Of a DNA stretch of 57,812 nt, positions 47,505-56,910 are shown in pieces. Both the position numbers and the translations under genes were made by a program. A model generated the notes under the pieces. It was not told the origin of the DNA, did no database searches, and saw only the letters and a program-made list of their open reading frames with translations. The stretch comes from Bradyrhizobium sp. (GTDB lineage Bacteria; Pseudomonadota; Alphaproteobacteria; Rhizobiales; Xanthobacteraceae): contig NZ_SSMW01000113.1 in the NCBI RefSeq assembly GCF_004799405.1, positions 1 through 57,812 on the forward strand, read 5' to 3'. How positions within the stretch are numbered: the stretch's first letter is position 1; every line of letters starts with the position of its first letter.

Positions 47505-48629
47505 TCAAATTGCGTTAACTGCGGTCCGGGAACCGTAATTCTTGTCGATCCAGTCCCTGTAGGCGCCGCTGGTCACCTCGCGCCACCAGTCTTCCTGGTC
47601 AAGATACCAGCGCACCGTCTGGCTCAGTCCGCTCTCGAAGTCGACGTCACATCGATGGCCAAGTTCGTCGGCGAGTTTTGTTGCATCGATCGCATAGCGG
47701 TGATCGTGACCCGGACGGTCGGTTACATAGCGGATGAGCGAGCGACACGAATGTCCGGCGGCGGCGGCGGGACATGATGGAAAGCGTGCTGCAAGCCGTG
47801 GATCGGCGGCGAAGGCGCTGTCGAGGGTGTCGCAGATCCGGCCGACGACGTCGCGGTTATTTCGCTCGTTGCCGCCACCGATATTATAGGTTTCTCCGAC
47901 GCGGCCTTTTTCGATCACGCTCATCAGCGCTTCGCAATGATCGGACACGTGCAGCCAATCGCGGATATTGGAGCCATCGCCGTAGATCGGCAGCGGCTTT
48001 CCTTCCAACGCATGAATGATCATCAGCGGGATCAGTTTTTCGGGGTGCTGATACGGGCCATAATTGTTCGAGCAGTTTGTTATAAGAGCCGGCAGCCCGT
48101 AGGTTGCAACGAACGAGCGTACGAGGTGATCGCTTGCGGCCTTGCTTGCCGCGTAGGGTGAATTCGGACGGTACGGCGACGATTCCGAAAAAGCGGGATC
48201 GCCCGACGCCAGCGATCCGTAAACCTCATCGGTCGATACGTGAAGAAAGCGGGCACGATCGAGCGCGTCATTCGACCGCCAGCTATCCAGAGCCGCCTTG
48301 AGCAGCGAGAACGTGCCGAGCACATTGGTCTGCAGAAATGCTTCGGGGTCCGCGATGGACCGGTCGACATGCGATTCCGCAGCGAGATGGGCAACGCGGG
48401 TAAATCGATGCTCTTCGAACAGACGCCGCATCAATGCGGCATCCCTGATGTCTCCCTTTGCGAACAATATGCTTTTATCGGCGATCAGTGACTGAAGACT
48501 CCGGACATTGGCGGCATAGGTCATCGCATCCACCACGACGAGCCGGTCGGCCGGATGCGCCATGCGCCACGCATGCACCAGGTTCTGCCCGATAAAACCG
48601 GCGCCGCCGGTGATCAGAATGCTTTGCAT
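47505..48629 (-). CDS. rfbB: dTDP-glucose 4,6-dehydratase
   Basis: This 374-residue extended SDR converts dTDP-glucose to dTDP-4-keto-6-deoxyglucose, the entry point to deoxy-sugars. The NAD motif GGAGFIG, the TDEVYG active-site segment (Thr, Asp and Glu), YAASK (catalytic Tyr and Lys) and the RPGHDHRYAIDATK stretch are diagnostic. It carries a Cys/Ala-rich insertion (about 20 residues near SCPAAAAGHSC) before that stretch, unusual for RmlB. The genes rmlA, rmlC and rmlD are not in the window, so the product may feed other sugars, for example the C-methyltransferase at 33881. I start at ATG 48629; TTG 48653 would add eight residues. Confidence 0.9.
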   Translation of the reverse strand: MQSILITGGAGFIGQNLVHAWRMAHPADRLVVVDAMTYAANVRSLQSLIADKSILFAKGDIRDAALMRRLFEEHRFTRVAHLAAESHVDRSIADPEAFLQTNVLGTFSLLKAALDSWRSNDALDRARFLHVSTDEVYGSLASGDPAFSESSPYRPNSPYAASKAASDHLVRSFVATYGLPALITNCSNNYGPYQHPEKLIPLMIIHALEGKPLPIYGDGSNIRDWLHVSDHCEALMSVIEKGRVGETYNIGGGNERNNRDVVGRICDTLDSAFAADPRLAARFPSCPAAAAGHSCRSLIRYVTDRPGHDHRYAIDATKLADELGHRCDVDFESGLSQTVRWYLDQEDWWREVTSGAYRDWIDKNYGSRTAVNAI

Positions 48630-48775
48630 CGAAGTCGCTGCGTTGCCCGGCAACTGGAGTATTGCCTGAAAGTGACAAACCGTCGCCTATAGGGCATCGC
48701 GAAGCCCATTGGTCAACGAGAATTATTGTGCGTAAACTCGCCAAATATGGCTGCAATCGCCTAACCTTCGCAGTC

Positions 48776-49807
48776 CTATTGCAGCCCTGTTCCACGAAAC
48801 AGCACATCCCGCATCTGCCTTATCAGGATATCGCGTTCGAACGGGTTTTTCATGCACGGGATCGCATGGACGAGGCCGGGCCAATACCGTTCGCGCAGCG
48901 CTTCGACGGCGCAGTGGCGATGGTGGGAAATCCGGCGGCGGGTTAAAAGCTTCGACTGATCGGTCGTCAGCCGGCAATGCCGCTCGACGCGATCGAGCAG
49001 CCGCAAGTGATAGGATGCCTCGACATACCTGGTGTGGCGCCTCGAGGGATGGTACGACGCATATCGCGCGCCGGCTCCGCCATCGCGGCCGGTGATGTCG
49101 TAACGCGCCAGTACTTCGTCGATATAGACGAAGCGACCCATGCTCTCCAGCCTTAGCCAAAGGTCGATGTCTTCGGTTCGCATCAAGCCTTCGTCGAACA
49201 GGCCGGCCGCAAAAGCTGCATCGCGCCGTATCATCGTCGAGGACGTGTGGACCCAGGGGAAACCGGCGATCGTCAGGCTGGCGAACAGGCCTGGCTGCGC
49301 GATCGTCTGGATATCGCGAGCCAACGCGTCGCAGCGCGTGACCTCGCGGGCCAGCGGATCAGTTTGCCACCACGGCACCATGGTTTTGAGCAGGAACGAT
49401 TTCATCGTGGTCACAGAGGAGCTGTCGCGGTCCACCATGCAGTTGTCGCTTGCAACCAGGACCGCGGCCGGGACGGCGTCGAATTCCACCATGAAACGCG
49501 CGAGCTTCGAAGGTTCCCAATAGTCGTCGCTGTCGAGAAAGCCGAGGACAGCGCCCCTTGCGGCGCGGATACCGGTGTTGCGCGCGCCCGCCGGACCGCG
49601 AGCGCCTTCGTTGACCAGCAGTCTCAGCCGTGGGTCTTCGCGAAGCAGTGGCGCGATGGCAGCCGACGTCTCGTCGGTACTGCCGTCGTCGACGATAATC
49701 AGCTCCCAGTCCGGCCGGGTCTGGGCTCGAACCGACTCGATCGCGGCGGGCAACAGCGCGGCCCGATTGTATGTCGGCACAATAACGCTGATGGGCGGCC
49801 GATCCAT
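48776..49807 (-). CDS. GT2 glycosyltransferase
   Basis: This 343-residue cytoplasmic GT-A enzyme has VIVPTYNRA at about residues 9-17, the nucleotide-binding VDDGSTDE at about 39-46 and a DXD-like DSDD at 92-95 in a GFLDSDDYW block. It transfers a sugar from an NDP donor to a growing polysaccharide. It ends the minus-strand run 51000-48776, in which it follows the GT4 gene by 2 bases. The donor and acceptor are unknown. Confidence 0.85.
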   Translation of the reverse strand: MDRPPISVIVPTYNRAALLPAAIESVRAQTRPDWELIIVDDGSTDETSAAIAPLLREDPRLRLLVNEGARGPAGARNTGIRAARGAVLGFLDSDDYWEPSKLARFMVEFDAVPAAVLVASDNCMVDRDSSSVTTMKSFLLKTMVPWWQTDPLAREVTRCDALARDIQTIAQPGLFASLTIAGFPWVHTSSTMIRRDAAFAAGLFDEGLMRTEDIDLWLRLESMGRFVYIDEVLARYDITGRDGGAGARYASYHPSRRHTRYVEASYHLRLLDRVERHCRLTTDQSKLLTRRRISHHRHCAVEALRERYWPGLVHAIPCMKNPFERDILIRQMRDVLFRGTGLQ

Positions 49808-49809
49808 GG

Positions 49810-51003
49810 TCAGCCTCGGTTGAACGCAAGCAAGCGGGGACCTGGCTGCGGGAGCGCCGGCGCCTCCACCTCAAGCGCGTCGAGAATGTCCGGCAAGCGG
49901 CGCTGCCGTGAAAATTCGGCCGCGATCAGCGTGGCCGCCGCCGCTCCCATCTGCTGAAGGCGTTCGGGTCCTTTCCCGATCAGTTCCGCCAGCCCCGCCG
50001 CCAACCCTTCGGCGGAGTGCATGTCGACCAACATGCCGGTTTTGCCGCTCTCGATCAGCCGTGTCGTGCTCGACATTGGATGGGCCATGCACGGGCATCC
50101 GCTAGCCATCGCCTCCATCAACGCGAGCGGAAATCCCTCCACCAGACTTGGCAGCACAAAGAGGTCGCATGCTCCAAGTATGGTTGACGGCATCGTCGAC
50201 CAGCCGAGGAACCGGACGCGGTCTTTGGTGCCGAGGTCGCAGGCGAGTTGGGTCAGGGGCTGGCGCTTCCAGCCGTCGCCGACGATTACAAGCTCGACCT
50301 GAGGCGTGGGCCGGCCGGCGAGCATGGCGAAAGCCTCTAACAGCACATCGATTCGTTTTTCCGGCGCCAGCCTTCCCACATAGCCGATCAGCAGCGTCGA
50401 CGACGCGATTGCAAGTTCCGCCCGGGCGTCGCGGCGCTGTTGGGCGGTCGGCGGGGTAAACCCAGGGTGGACCCAGTTGAGGCACGTGCTGATCTTTCGT
50501 GCCGGAAACCGGAATTCGTTTATCGCCGACGTCTTGATCTCGTCCGAGACGCAGATCGAGCGATGCAGGAGCAAACCGCTCAATCGACCGTATTGCGTCT
50601 TGGACATGCGCCGGCGCCAGGCATTTTCCCAGGGCCGGTGTTCGATCGTGAAAAGCCGGCGCGCCAGGCCGGCCGCGGTTGCCAGATCGACGATTTGAGT
50701 TTCGGCAAAACTACCGCGGCAGAAAACGATGTCCGGACGCGGATGGAGCGGTATCACGCGAAGCCATCCGAGCACTCGTTCATGCCATCGGCCCTCGCCC
50801 AGCGGGGGAATACACGCGACGATGACGCGCGGATCGCAGATCAAGCCATCGAAGTAATTGATGCTCGGACACAGGATTGTCACCCGATGCCCCAGCGCGG
50901 CGCAAGCCTGCGCGACTTCGGCGGTGTGAATATGAAGGCCGCCTGGCTCAGACGAGCCGCCAACGAAAATGATATGTCGCCTCTGCGGCGCATCGCCCGT
51001 CAT
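49810..51003 (-). CDS. GT4-family glycosyltransferase
   Basis: This 397-residue GT-B enzyme starts with the glycine-rich IIFVGGSSEPGGLHIHTAEVA and has the C-terminal donor-binding segment LVEGFPLALMEAMASGCP. This EX7E-type region is diagnostic of GT4. The start overlaps the stop of the fused GT gene by 4 bases (ATGA). It should act on the same glycan as its neighbours. Confidence 0.88.
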   Translation of the reverse strand: MTGDAPQRRHIIFVGGSSEPGGLHIHTAEVAQACAALGHRVTILCPSINYFDGLICDPRVIVACIPPLGEGRWHERVLGWLRVIPLHPRPDIVFCRGSFAETQIVDLATAAGLARRLFTIEHRPWENAWRRRMSKTQYGRLSGLLLHRSICVSDEIKTSAINEFRFPARKISTCLNWVHPGFTPPTAQQRRDARAELAIASSTLLIGYVGRLAPEKRIDVLLEAFAMLAGRPTPQVELVIVGDGWKRQPLTQLACDLGTKDRVRFLGWSTMPSTILGACDLFVLPSLVEGFPLALMEAMASGCPCMAHPMSSTTRLIESGKTGMLVDMHSAEGLAAGLAELIGKGPERLQQMGAAAATLIAAEFSRQRRLPDILDALEVEAPALPQPGPRLLAFNRG

Positions 51004-53348
51004 CTGCTCGCCTGGCGCCTGCCCGGTCGCTGGCCAATTTCAACCGGGACAGCGGCATCCTGCAATTTCCCGGCGACAGGCGCTGCGACACGGTCGGAAC
51101 GATCGATCAGTCCGGCGCACAGCGCAGCGAGTCGCTCGGCGACCAGGGCCGGAGCATAGTCGGCCTCGGCGCGCCGCCGAGCGGCGTCGCCGATAGCGGC
51201 TGCAAGGTTCGGGTCAAGCAGCAGCGTGACGCAGGCTCGGGCAAAGCCTTCGGGACTGTCATCCAGCAGGATTTCCGAGCGGGGCACAAACGACAGCCCT
51301 TCAGCACCCAGGACGGTGGAAACAACGGGCCGTGAGTTCATCGCGGCTTCAATGATCTTGATCCGGGTGCCTGCGCCGCGACGGATCGGACATAAGGCAA
51401 TGGAAGTGCGCTGGTAGACCGAGGCGAGATCCGCAACGAACCCGAGACCTTCGACCCCTTCGGCCGGACATTCGCCGGCGACCTCTTGCATGCCTTCGCC
51501 GGCGAGCAGAAGCCGCGCCTGCGGGACTTGCTCGCGAACCAGCGGCCAGATTTCGCGCAACAGCCAGACCGCAGCTTCGCGATTCGGTGGATAGGCTGCG
51601 GTTCCGACAAAAAGCGTCACTGGGTCTGGCGCCTTGCGCGGAGGAACGAACGACGATGCGGTGTTTGGGATAACCGCTACTGCAGCGTTGCGGCAGACGC
51701 CGAGCAGGTTCGACCGGTCGAACTCCGAGGCAACCAGCAGGCATGCTGCCATCTTGCCGATCCGGCGCGAAGCATGGATCGCCAGCGACGCCTCGGCCAG
51801 GATAGTCAGCCATCGCCGAGAGCGCGGCATCGTCGCCGCCAGCCGTTCAAGCTTGACGTGTTCGAGGTCGTCAAAATCAACCACGACCGGCGGCAACGGC
51901 AGCCGGGTCCTCATCAAGGGCGCTGCTGCACCCAGCCGGTACACAAAAATCAGGTCGGGCTGCAGGTCATAGAGACAGCGGCGCAAGGCGTCCGCCTGCT
52001 CGCGCCCGCAGGTCCGCATGGTCGCCGCGGTATGGTAAAAGCCGACGCAGCCCCTGACAGCCCAGATCGCGTCTGCGATCCATTGCAGCGGCCGGCGGCG
52101 AACGGTCCCCACCTTGACGAACCTGACGGAACCTTCGATCGGCCAAAACCCTTTCACCCTGTCGATGTGCTGGCGCGTTTCCGCGGGCGACAGTTCGTGC
52201 TCCCCCCAGAAAAATATCGCGTCCACCGGGCCAATTCGGGAAAGGGCGTCGAGATGACGACGCAGACGCTGAAACGCGCCGAATACGCATTTTGCCGGAT
52301 CGGCCGGATAGAATTCCGTGATCAGGAGGATTCGCGGCAGCCGGCGGGCGGTGATATCGGCGGAGCGCGCCGGCGGGCGACTGAGGGGGGCTCGATCGAA
52401 CCGGCCCCCCAGCACGGCGGCGAAATCGCTCAACCGCCCCGTCGCCAGGGCGCCCCCGAGCGCCGCCATTGCGTAGGACCAGTCGCGCCGTCCAATGGCG
52501 CGACCGGCTTGCTGCATCGCCCAGCGGACCGCGTGGCGCCGGGCGCTGCGCTGGACCGGCTCGCGCGCCGGTGGCGAGATGCGTGCGATCGCGGCGTTGC
52601 GGCAATGACCGACTTCAAGCGAGGAGGCGATCCCTCGAACCCGCGAATGTGACGCGGAATGATCATGAACGCGGAATTCGGCGAGTGGCAGAGGATCGAA
52701 CCAGAGTGGGTATTCCGTGGCGATGCGCTGCCACATGTCGTAGTCGAGGCAATAGTCATAGCGATCGTCGAAGCCACCGAGCTTTTCGTAGACGGCCCGC
52801 CTGACCACGATCGCGGGGCACTGGATCGCCAGATTGGCGACGACATATTCCAGCCAGTCGTCGAGCAGGCCGGCGTTGGGCCGATCCAGATGTCCCGCTC
52901 GAATCGCGGCTCCGTCGTCTGCGATAAAGACATGCTGCGAGAAGCTGGCCCCGACGCCGGGGGCCGCTTCCAGCCCTGCCGCCATGGCGCGGTAGAATTC
53001 GGGTCGTACGCGATCGTCCTGATGCAGAATATGCACCAGACGCCCGCGTGAAAGTTGCAGACAGCGGTTCCAGTTGCCGGCAAGGCCGGCCTGGCTGGCG
53101 AAACGGTGAATCTCTATCCCGCGTTGCTCGCATTGCTGCCAAAACGCATCGGCATCGCCGCTACGGGTCTGCCCGTTGGCATCGTCGACCAGCGCTATCT
53201 GCATGTCACGTGGGGCCAGGCCGGCGCCAAGCGGACCCGCAATGGCTTCGCGCAACCACGCAATATCGGGACGGTGAACCGGAATCATGACCGACCACAG
53301 CGGTTGGTGCCCGTCGTGATCGACGGCGGCAATCACGGGTCTGCTCAT
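51000..53348 (-). CDS. GT2-GT4 fusion glycosyltransferase
   Basis: This 782-residue protein joins an N-terminal GT-A domain (about 1-240; VMIPVHRPD, and HQDD as the metal motif) to a GT-B domain (about 335-760; ILLITEFYPAD at its start and GAGTRIKIIEAAMNSRPVV as the donor-site block). Bifunctional transferases of this kind add two successive sugars to one acceptor. Both modules retain the expected motifs, so both are probably active. It lies opposite the GT gene at 53601 across a 250-base divergent region. Confidence 0.86.
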   Translation of the reverse strand: MSRPVIAAVDHDGHQPLWSVMIPVHRPDIAWLREAIAGPLGAGLAPRDMQIALVDDANGQTRSGDADAFWQQCEQRGIEIHRFASQAGLAGNWNRCLQLSRGRLVHILHQDDRVRPEFYRAMAAGLEAAPGVGASFSQHVFIADDGAAIRAGHLDRPNAGLLDDWLEYVVANLAIQCPAIVVRRAVYEKLGGFDDRYDYCLDYDMWQRIATEYPLWFDPLPLAEFRVHDHSASHSRVRGIASSLEVGHCRNAAIARISPPAREPVQRSARRHAVRWAMQQAGRAIGRRDWSYAMAALGGALATGRLSDFAAVLGGRFDRAPLSRPPARSADITARRLPRILLITEFYPADPAKCVFGAFQRLRRHLDALSRIGPVDAIFFWGEHELSPAETRQHIDRVKGFWPIEGSVRFVKVGTVRRRPLQWIADAIWAVRGCVGFYHTAATMRTCGREQADALRRCLYDLQPDLIFVYRLGAAAPLMRTRLPLPPVVVDFDDLEHVKLERLAATMPRSRRWLTILAEASLAIHASRRIGKMAACLLVASEFDRSNLLGVCRNAAVAVIPNTASSFVPPRKAPDPVTLFVGTAAYPPNREAAVWLLREIWPLVREQVPQARLLLAGEGMQEVAGECPAEGVEGLGFVADLASVYQRTSIALCPIRRGAGTRIKIIEAAMNSRPVVSTVLGAEGLSFVPRSEILLDDSPEGFARACVTLLLDPNLAAAIGDAARRRAEADYAPALVAERLAALCAGLIDRSDRVAAPVAGKLQDAAVPVEIGQRPGRRQASR

Positions 53349-53600
53349 CGTTGCTTTCGACTATAACTGCCAATCGCGGCAAAACGCACTGGACCAATCT
53401 CCTTCACAGCTACAGGCCTGGTTCTCCAAGCTGGCGCGTTGCCGCGATCGAATTGACTTTACCCCATCATTAAACCAGATTTGCCAGATGCTTTCTCGGG
53501 TATTTGGCGCTTGCATCGGGCGTTGCGGCGTTTGTCCTTTGTCCAGCAGACTCGCATTTGCGGGTGCTTCAGTCGCTGTCACGCCGTGGCTGATGCAGCC
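53349..53600. promoter_or_regulatory. Divergent region before two glycosyltransferase operons
   Basis: A TTGACT hexamer occurs at 53453-53458, and AT-rich sequence follows at about 53460-53480, compatible with a weak promoter for the plus-strand gene. No ribosome site is clear. The plus-strand frame is open from TTG 53481, so part of this stretch might be coding. Confidence 0.35.
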
Positions 53601-54668
53601 ATGAACGGGCCGAAGCCGATGCAGGCGGCGATCTGGGCGGCGCCGGATCCAAGCGCGAGCACGTGGGCGGAACTGCTGTCGGTTTCACCGACAATCATCC
53701 ACACCTCGTTTTCGACCGGATTTCCGCTTGGCGCGGCCAGCGCACTTGGACCGCTCTTCAGGGATCGTGCTGTACATTTCCTGGTCATGATGTCGTGGTC
53801 CTTGGAACAGCCAAGATCAAGCGAGGGGCTGGCCCAGAAAGCCGCGGCCTACCTGATTGATCATCCGTTGCACACGGTGACGTTTCTTTGCAATACCCCG
53901 CGCGAAGCGCAATTGTTGCGCGCCAACGGCTGCACGGCCGCGACCATCAACAAAAACTGCCTCACGGACGACACCGTATTCAGGCCGATGCCCAATGCCA
54001 CACCGGTCTATGATGCCGTCTACAATGCTCGTATGTCCCCGGAAAAGCGCCCAGAACTCGCCCGCGAGGTTGACAGGCTCGCTCTGGTTTATTTCTACAA
54101 TGCCCTTGATGGGTCGCCCGCCGAGTTCCACGCCATCCATGCACGCTTGCGCGCCTTGATGCCAAGGGCGCACTTCGTCAATCAACTAACCTCCGACGGC
54201 TGCGAATGGCTGTTGGGACCCGCGATCAACAAAGTATATGCGCAATCGCGCGTCGGTCTATGCCTCTCTCCGATCGAGGGCGCGATGCGGGCTTCAATCG
54301 AGTACCTGTTTGCAGGGCTCTCCATCGTTTCCACGCCAAGTCTCGGCGGCCGCGACTACTTTTTCGACGACGAATTCTGCATCATCGCCGAGCCCGATCC
54401 GCGCTCGATCCGCGAGGCGGTCGATGCCCTCATCGCCCGGAATATTCCCCGTGACTATGTGCGTTCCAGGACCCTGGCTCGCGTCGAATTGGACCGTCGC
54501 CGCTATATCGATCTTGTGCAGGACCTGATCGACAGGGCCGGTGGAACATTTCAGTTCGAGGGTCGCTTCTGGCAATGCACGCGCGCGCAGACTATCACGC
54601 GTTGGCGTTCGATGAAGGAATTCGCCGAGACAGTCGCTACAGCGGTGCGTGACGAAAAACCCCTGTAA
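53601..54668 (+). CDS. Glycosyltransferase-like protein (GT-B fold)
   Basis: This 355-residue protein has the C-terminal GT-B donor-binding pattern: VGLCLSPIEGAMRASIEYLFAGLSIVSTP, followed by GGRDYF and the region EPDPRSIREAVDAL. The N-terminal half is short and atypical, with IIHTSFSTG and the segment HFLVMMSWSLEQPR. I choose ATG 53601 because earlier residues from TTG 53481 look unlike a normal N terminus, but this is uncertain. Its family is not certain; a GT4-type role in polysaccharide assembly is the best guess. Confidence 0.72.
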   Translation: MNGPKPMQAAIWAAPDPSASTWAELLSVSPTIIHTSFSTGFPLGAASALGPLFRDRAVHFLVMMSWSLEQPRSSEGLAQKAAAYLIDHPLHTVTFLCNTPREAQLLRANGCTAATINKNCLTDDTVFRPMPNATPVYDAVYNARMSPEKRPELAREVDRLALVYFYNALDGSPAEFHAIHARLRALMPRAHFVNQLTSDGCEWLLGPAINKVYAQSRVGLCLSPIEGAMRASIEYLFAGLSIVSTPSLGGRDYFFDDEFCIIAEPDPRSIREAVDALIARNIPRDYVRSRTLARVELDRRRYIDLVQDLIDRAGGTFQFEGRFWQCTRAQTITRWRSMKEFAETVATAVRDEKPL

Positions 54669-54693
54669 TTGGCTGGCGAACTTGCCGCTATTT

Positions 54694-56622
54694 TCAAAAC
54701 TTGAACCAGCGTCGCCAGCGCTGTTGAATGCGCCACAGTGTTCTCGATCGAAGCGGCGAAGTCAGACGCCAGGACAGCGACTTCTGCATCAGCGCGGTTT
54801 TGGCTTCAGCGACTTCTACTCTCCGCTCGGCATCCCGCATACGGACGATGTCATTGACGGAGATTGTGGTCGTCAGCGTGTTGAAAAAAAGTCGGGTGGC
54901 CACTGACGTTTCGCCCCAGTCGCGCCACGACGCGGCGTCGCTACGGTGGGCCATGACCGTGTTGCTTCCGTCCGAGCGATGGATATATTCCGCCACCGCC
55001 GTTCCGATGCTTGCCCAATCGGTTTGATATTTGGATACGATCACTGCAAACACCCGATAGTCCTCGTGCTTGGACAGCGTCGTATCGGCGTACAGGTCCC
55101 GGGTCTGTATTTGAGTCCGATCCAGCAGAAGGCTGTTTGGCGGACAGAAGTTCTTCAGGAAGAAATCGTAGCGGTCCTTGCCTGGGATGAACCGCTTTGC
55201 GAACGCGAAGTCGAAGCCGTGCATAGGGGTGCAGTCGACGTGTAACGACGATGCGAACACCCCTGCCGCACCCGTGAACTGAATCCTGTGGAGCAGGTAA
55301 CCGTAACCGGTGGGATAGACGACGTCATCGAAGTCACAGAACCCGATGTAGCGCGACCGCCCCAGATCGACGCCGGCGTTCCACAACAGCGACCGGTGGT
55401 CACCGGTCGGCGGGACAGCCACGTTGGTCACGATCGGGCGCCGGCGTGGCGGCGACCAGTCAAAGGCATCGACACAGCGGTCGACCGCAGCGACGTCCGC
55501 ATCGACCAAGCCATGCAACATCAGAAGAATCTGGATTGGCTGATGCCGCTGCCCGTACAGCGAAAACAGGCATCGCGACAGCCGCACGATTTGTGCCGGA
55601 TCGTGAAAGCGCACGACGATATCGATGGTGTTGTCAACCTCGGCCTGCCGGGTAACGCCATGATTGGGAATCGGGGTCGGGCAGATCCAGCGTTCCGATG
55701 CGAATCTGAGACCGTGGCTGAAGTCGGCAACCGACAGGTCTGTTTCCGAAGGAATCAATTTCGGAAACGGTTTTGGTTCCCAGCCGCGGGCGGCCAGATC
55801 GCTTTCGATTTTGCGCACGAACGCTTCATTGCCCCATTTCTTCGCGAGATAGCGGGCGGCGTCCAGATATACCTGCCTGGTCGCATGATTGGTCCCGGGC
55901 CGTGCGCGATGCCAGCTGTGATGGATCAATGCACGCGGAGCGTGCTTCACCGAATAGCCGGCCGCGAGGGCCCGCCACGAGAGGTCGACATCCTCGAAGT
56001 ACAGAAAAATGTTCTCGTCAAAGCCGCCAATGCTGTCGAATATCCGTGCAGGAACCAGCAGACAACAGCCGCTGGCCCAGGGCGTGTCGAAGGTCAGGGC
56101 ATCGAAACTTTTCGGCGGTTCTTCCGGGAATTGAGCCGCCTCGATCAGCGCGCGCCCCTCGTTCCGGCGCGCAACCGCGATCATCTCGATGAGCGCGTCC
56201 GGATGCAGCTTGCCGTCCGGGTTTAGCGCCAGATAAAACTCCGCGCCGTCCGCGAACGCCTCGCGCATCAACAGATTGTGAGCCTTCCCGAATCCGAGGT
56301 TGCCTGTTGAGCGACCCAGCCGCGCGTGCGATCCGAATATCGCCGGATCGATCGGGCTGTCACCGTTATTTTGCAGCCGAATGGAGACCGCGGTCGCGCC
56401 TTGCGGATTGGCATTGGCTTCGTTTTCGGCCAGCCGTGCGATCGCCCGCTGCAGCGTGCGGGCGAGGTCGGTAAGCTCGTCGGCTCCGTTATTGAACAGG
56501 ACGATACCGATCGCGACTGACAATCCCGGAATCGTCGGCGCTTGTGAGGTCGTCCCTGGAACCGGTTGCTTTTGCAACAGCATCGATGCTGCCTCGGTAC
56601 GTGGCGAAACCGGCAGGTTCAT
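54694..56622 (-). CDS. Double-domain GT2 glycosyltransferase
   Basis: This 642-residue protein carries two GT-A domains. The first (about 30-310) resembles rhamnosyltransferases: VAIGIVLFNNG, LALNPDGKLHPDALIEM as metal motif and GGFDENIFLYFEDVDLSWR as acceptor-site block. The second (about 335-560) has the IDIVVRFHDPAQIV start and CDFDDVVYPTGY. The C terminus has a helical tail with RMRDAERRVEVAEAKTALMQ, possibly a coiled coil, and a basic end (RTLWRIQQRWRRW) that may bind membranes. It lies tail to tail with the gene at 53601. Confidence 0.85.
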   Translation of the reverse strand: MNLPVSPRTEAASMLLQKQPVPGTTSQAPTIPGLSVAIGIVLFNNGADELTDLARTLQRAIARLAENEANANPQGATAVSIRLQNNGDSPIDPAIFGSHARLGRSTGNLGFGKAHNLLMREAFADGAEFYLALNPDGKLHPDALIEMIAVARRNEGRALIEAAQFPEEPPKSFDALTFDTPWASGCCLLVPARIFDSIGGFDENIFLYFEDVDLSWRALAAGYSVKHAPRALIHHSWHRARPGTNHATRQVYLDAARYLAKKWGNEAFVRKIESDLAARGWEPKPFPKLIPSETDLSVADFSHGLRFASERWICPTPIPNHGVTRQAEVDNTIDIVVRFHDPAQIVRLSRCLFSLYGQRHQPIQILLMLHGLVDADVAAVDRCVDAFDWSPPRRRPIVTNVAVPPTGDHRSLLWNAGVDLGRSRYIGFCDFDDVVYPTGYGYLLHRIQFTGAAGVFASSLHVDCTPMHGFDFAFAKRFIPGKDRYDFFLKNFCPPNSLLLDRTQIQTRDLYADTTLSKHEDYRVFAVIVSKYQTDWASIGTAVAEYIHRSDGSNTVMAHRSDAASWRDWGETSVATRLFFNTLTTTISVNDIVRMRDAERRVEVAEAKTALMQKSLSWRLTSPLRSRTLWRIQQRWRRWFKF

Positions 56623-56910
56623 TCCAAGACCCCGAAAAAAGGATGAGGTATCCTATGATATCGCGCCCTACAACAGCTTGCCGTCGCGCAAATTCCTCTG
56701 CGGCAAAAGCCCTCGATTGCAAGTCAATTCAACCTTTTACGGGTTTCGCGGACCGCTGGCTAGTACCCGCTGCGGCTGGGTTATGGGTTTAACGCGATCG
56801 CATTCGGCGGCGCGGGCGGTCGCGATGCGACGCCAACGGTTTGCATTTTTGTTCGCAAAGATGTCAGGTCTTTTGCGATCGGCTCCGCTCCGGAATTTTG
56901 ACTTGTAACA

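Noticed and set aside
47505..48629. Complete dTDP-rhamnose cluster
   Set aside because: Only the 4,6-dehydratase is present; no rmlA, rmlC or rmlD is seen in the window.
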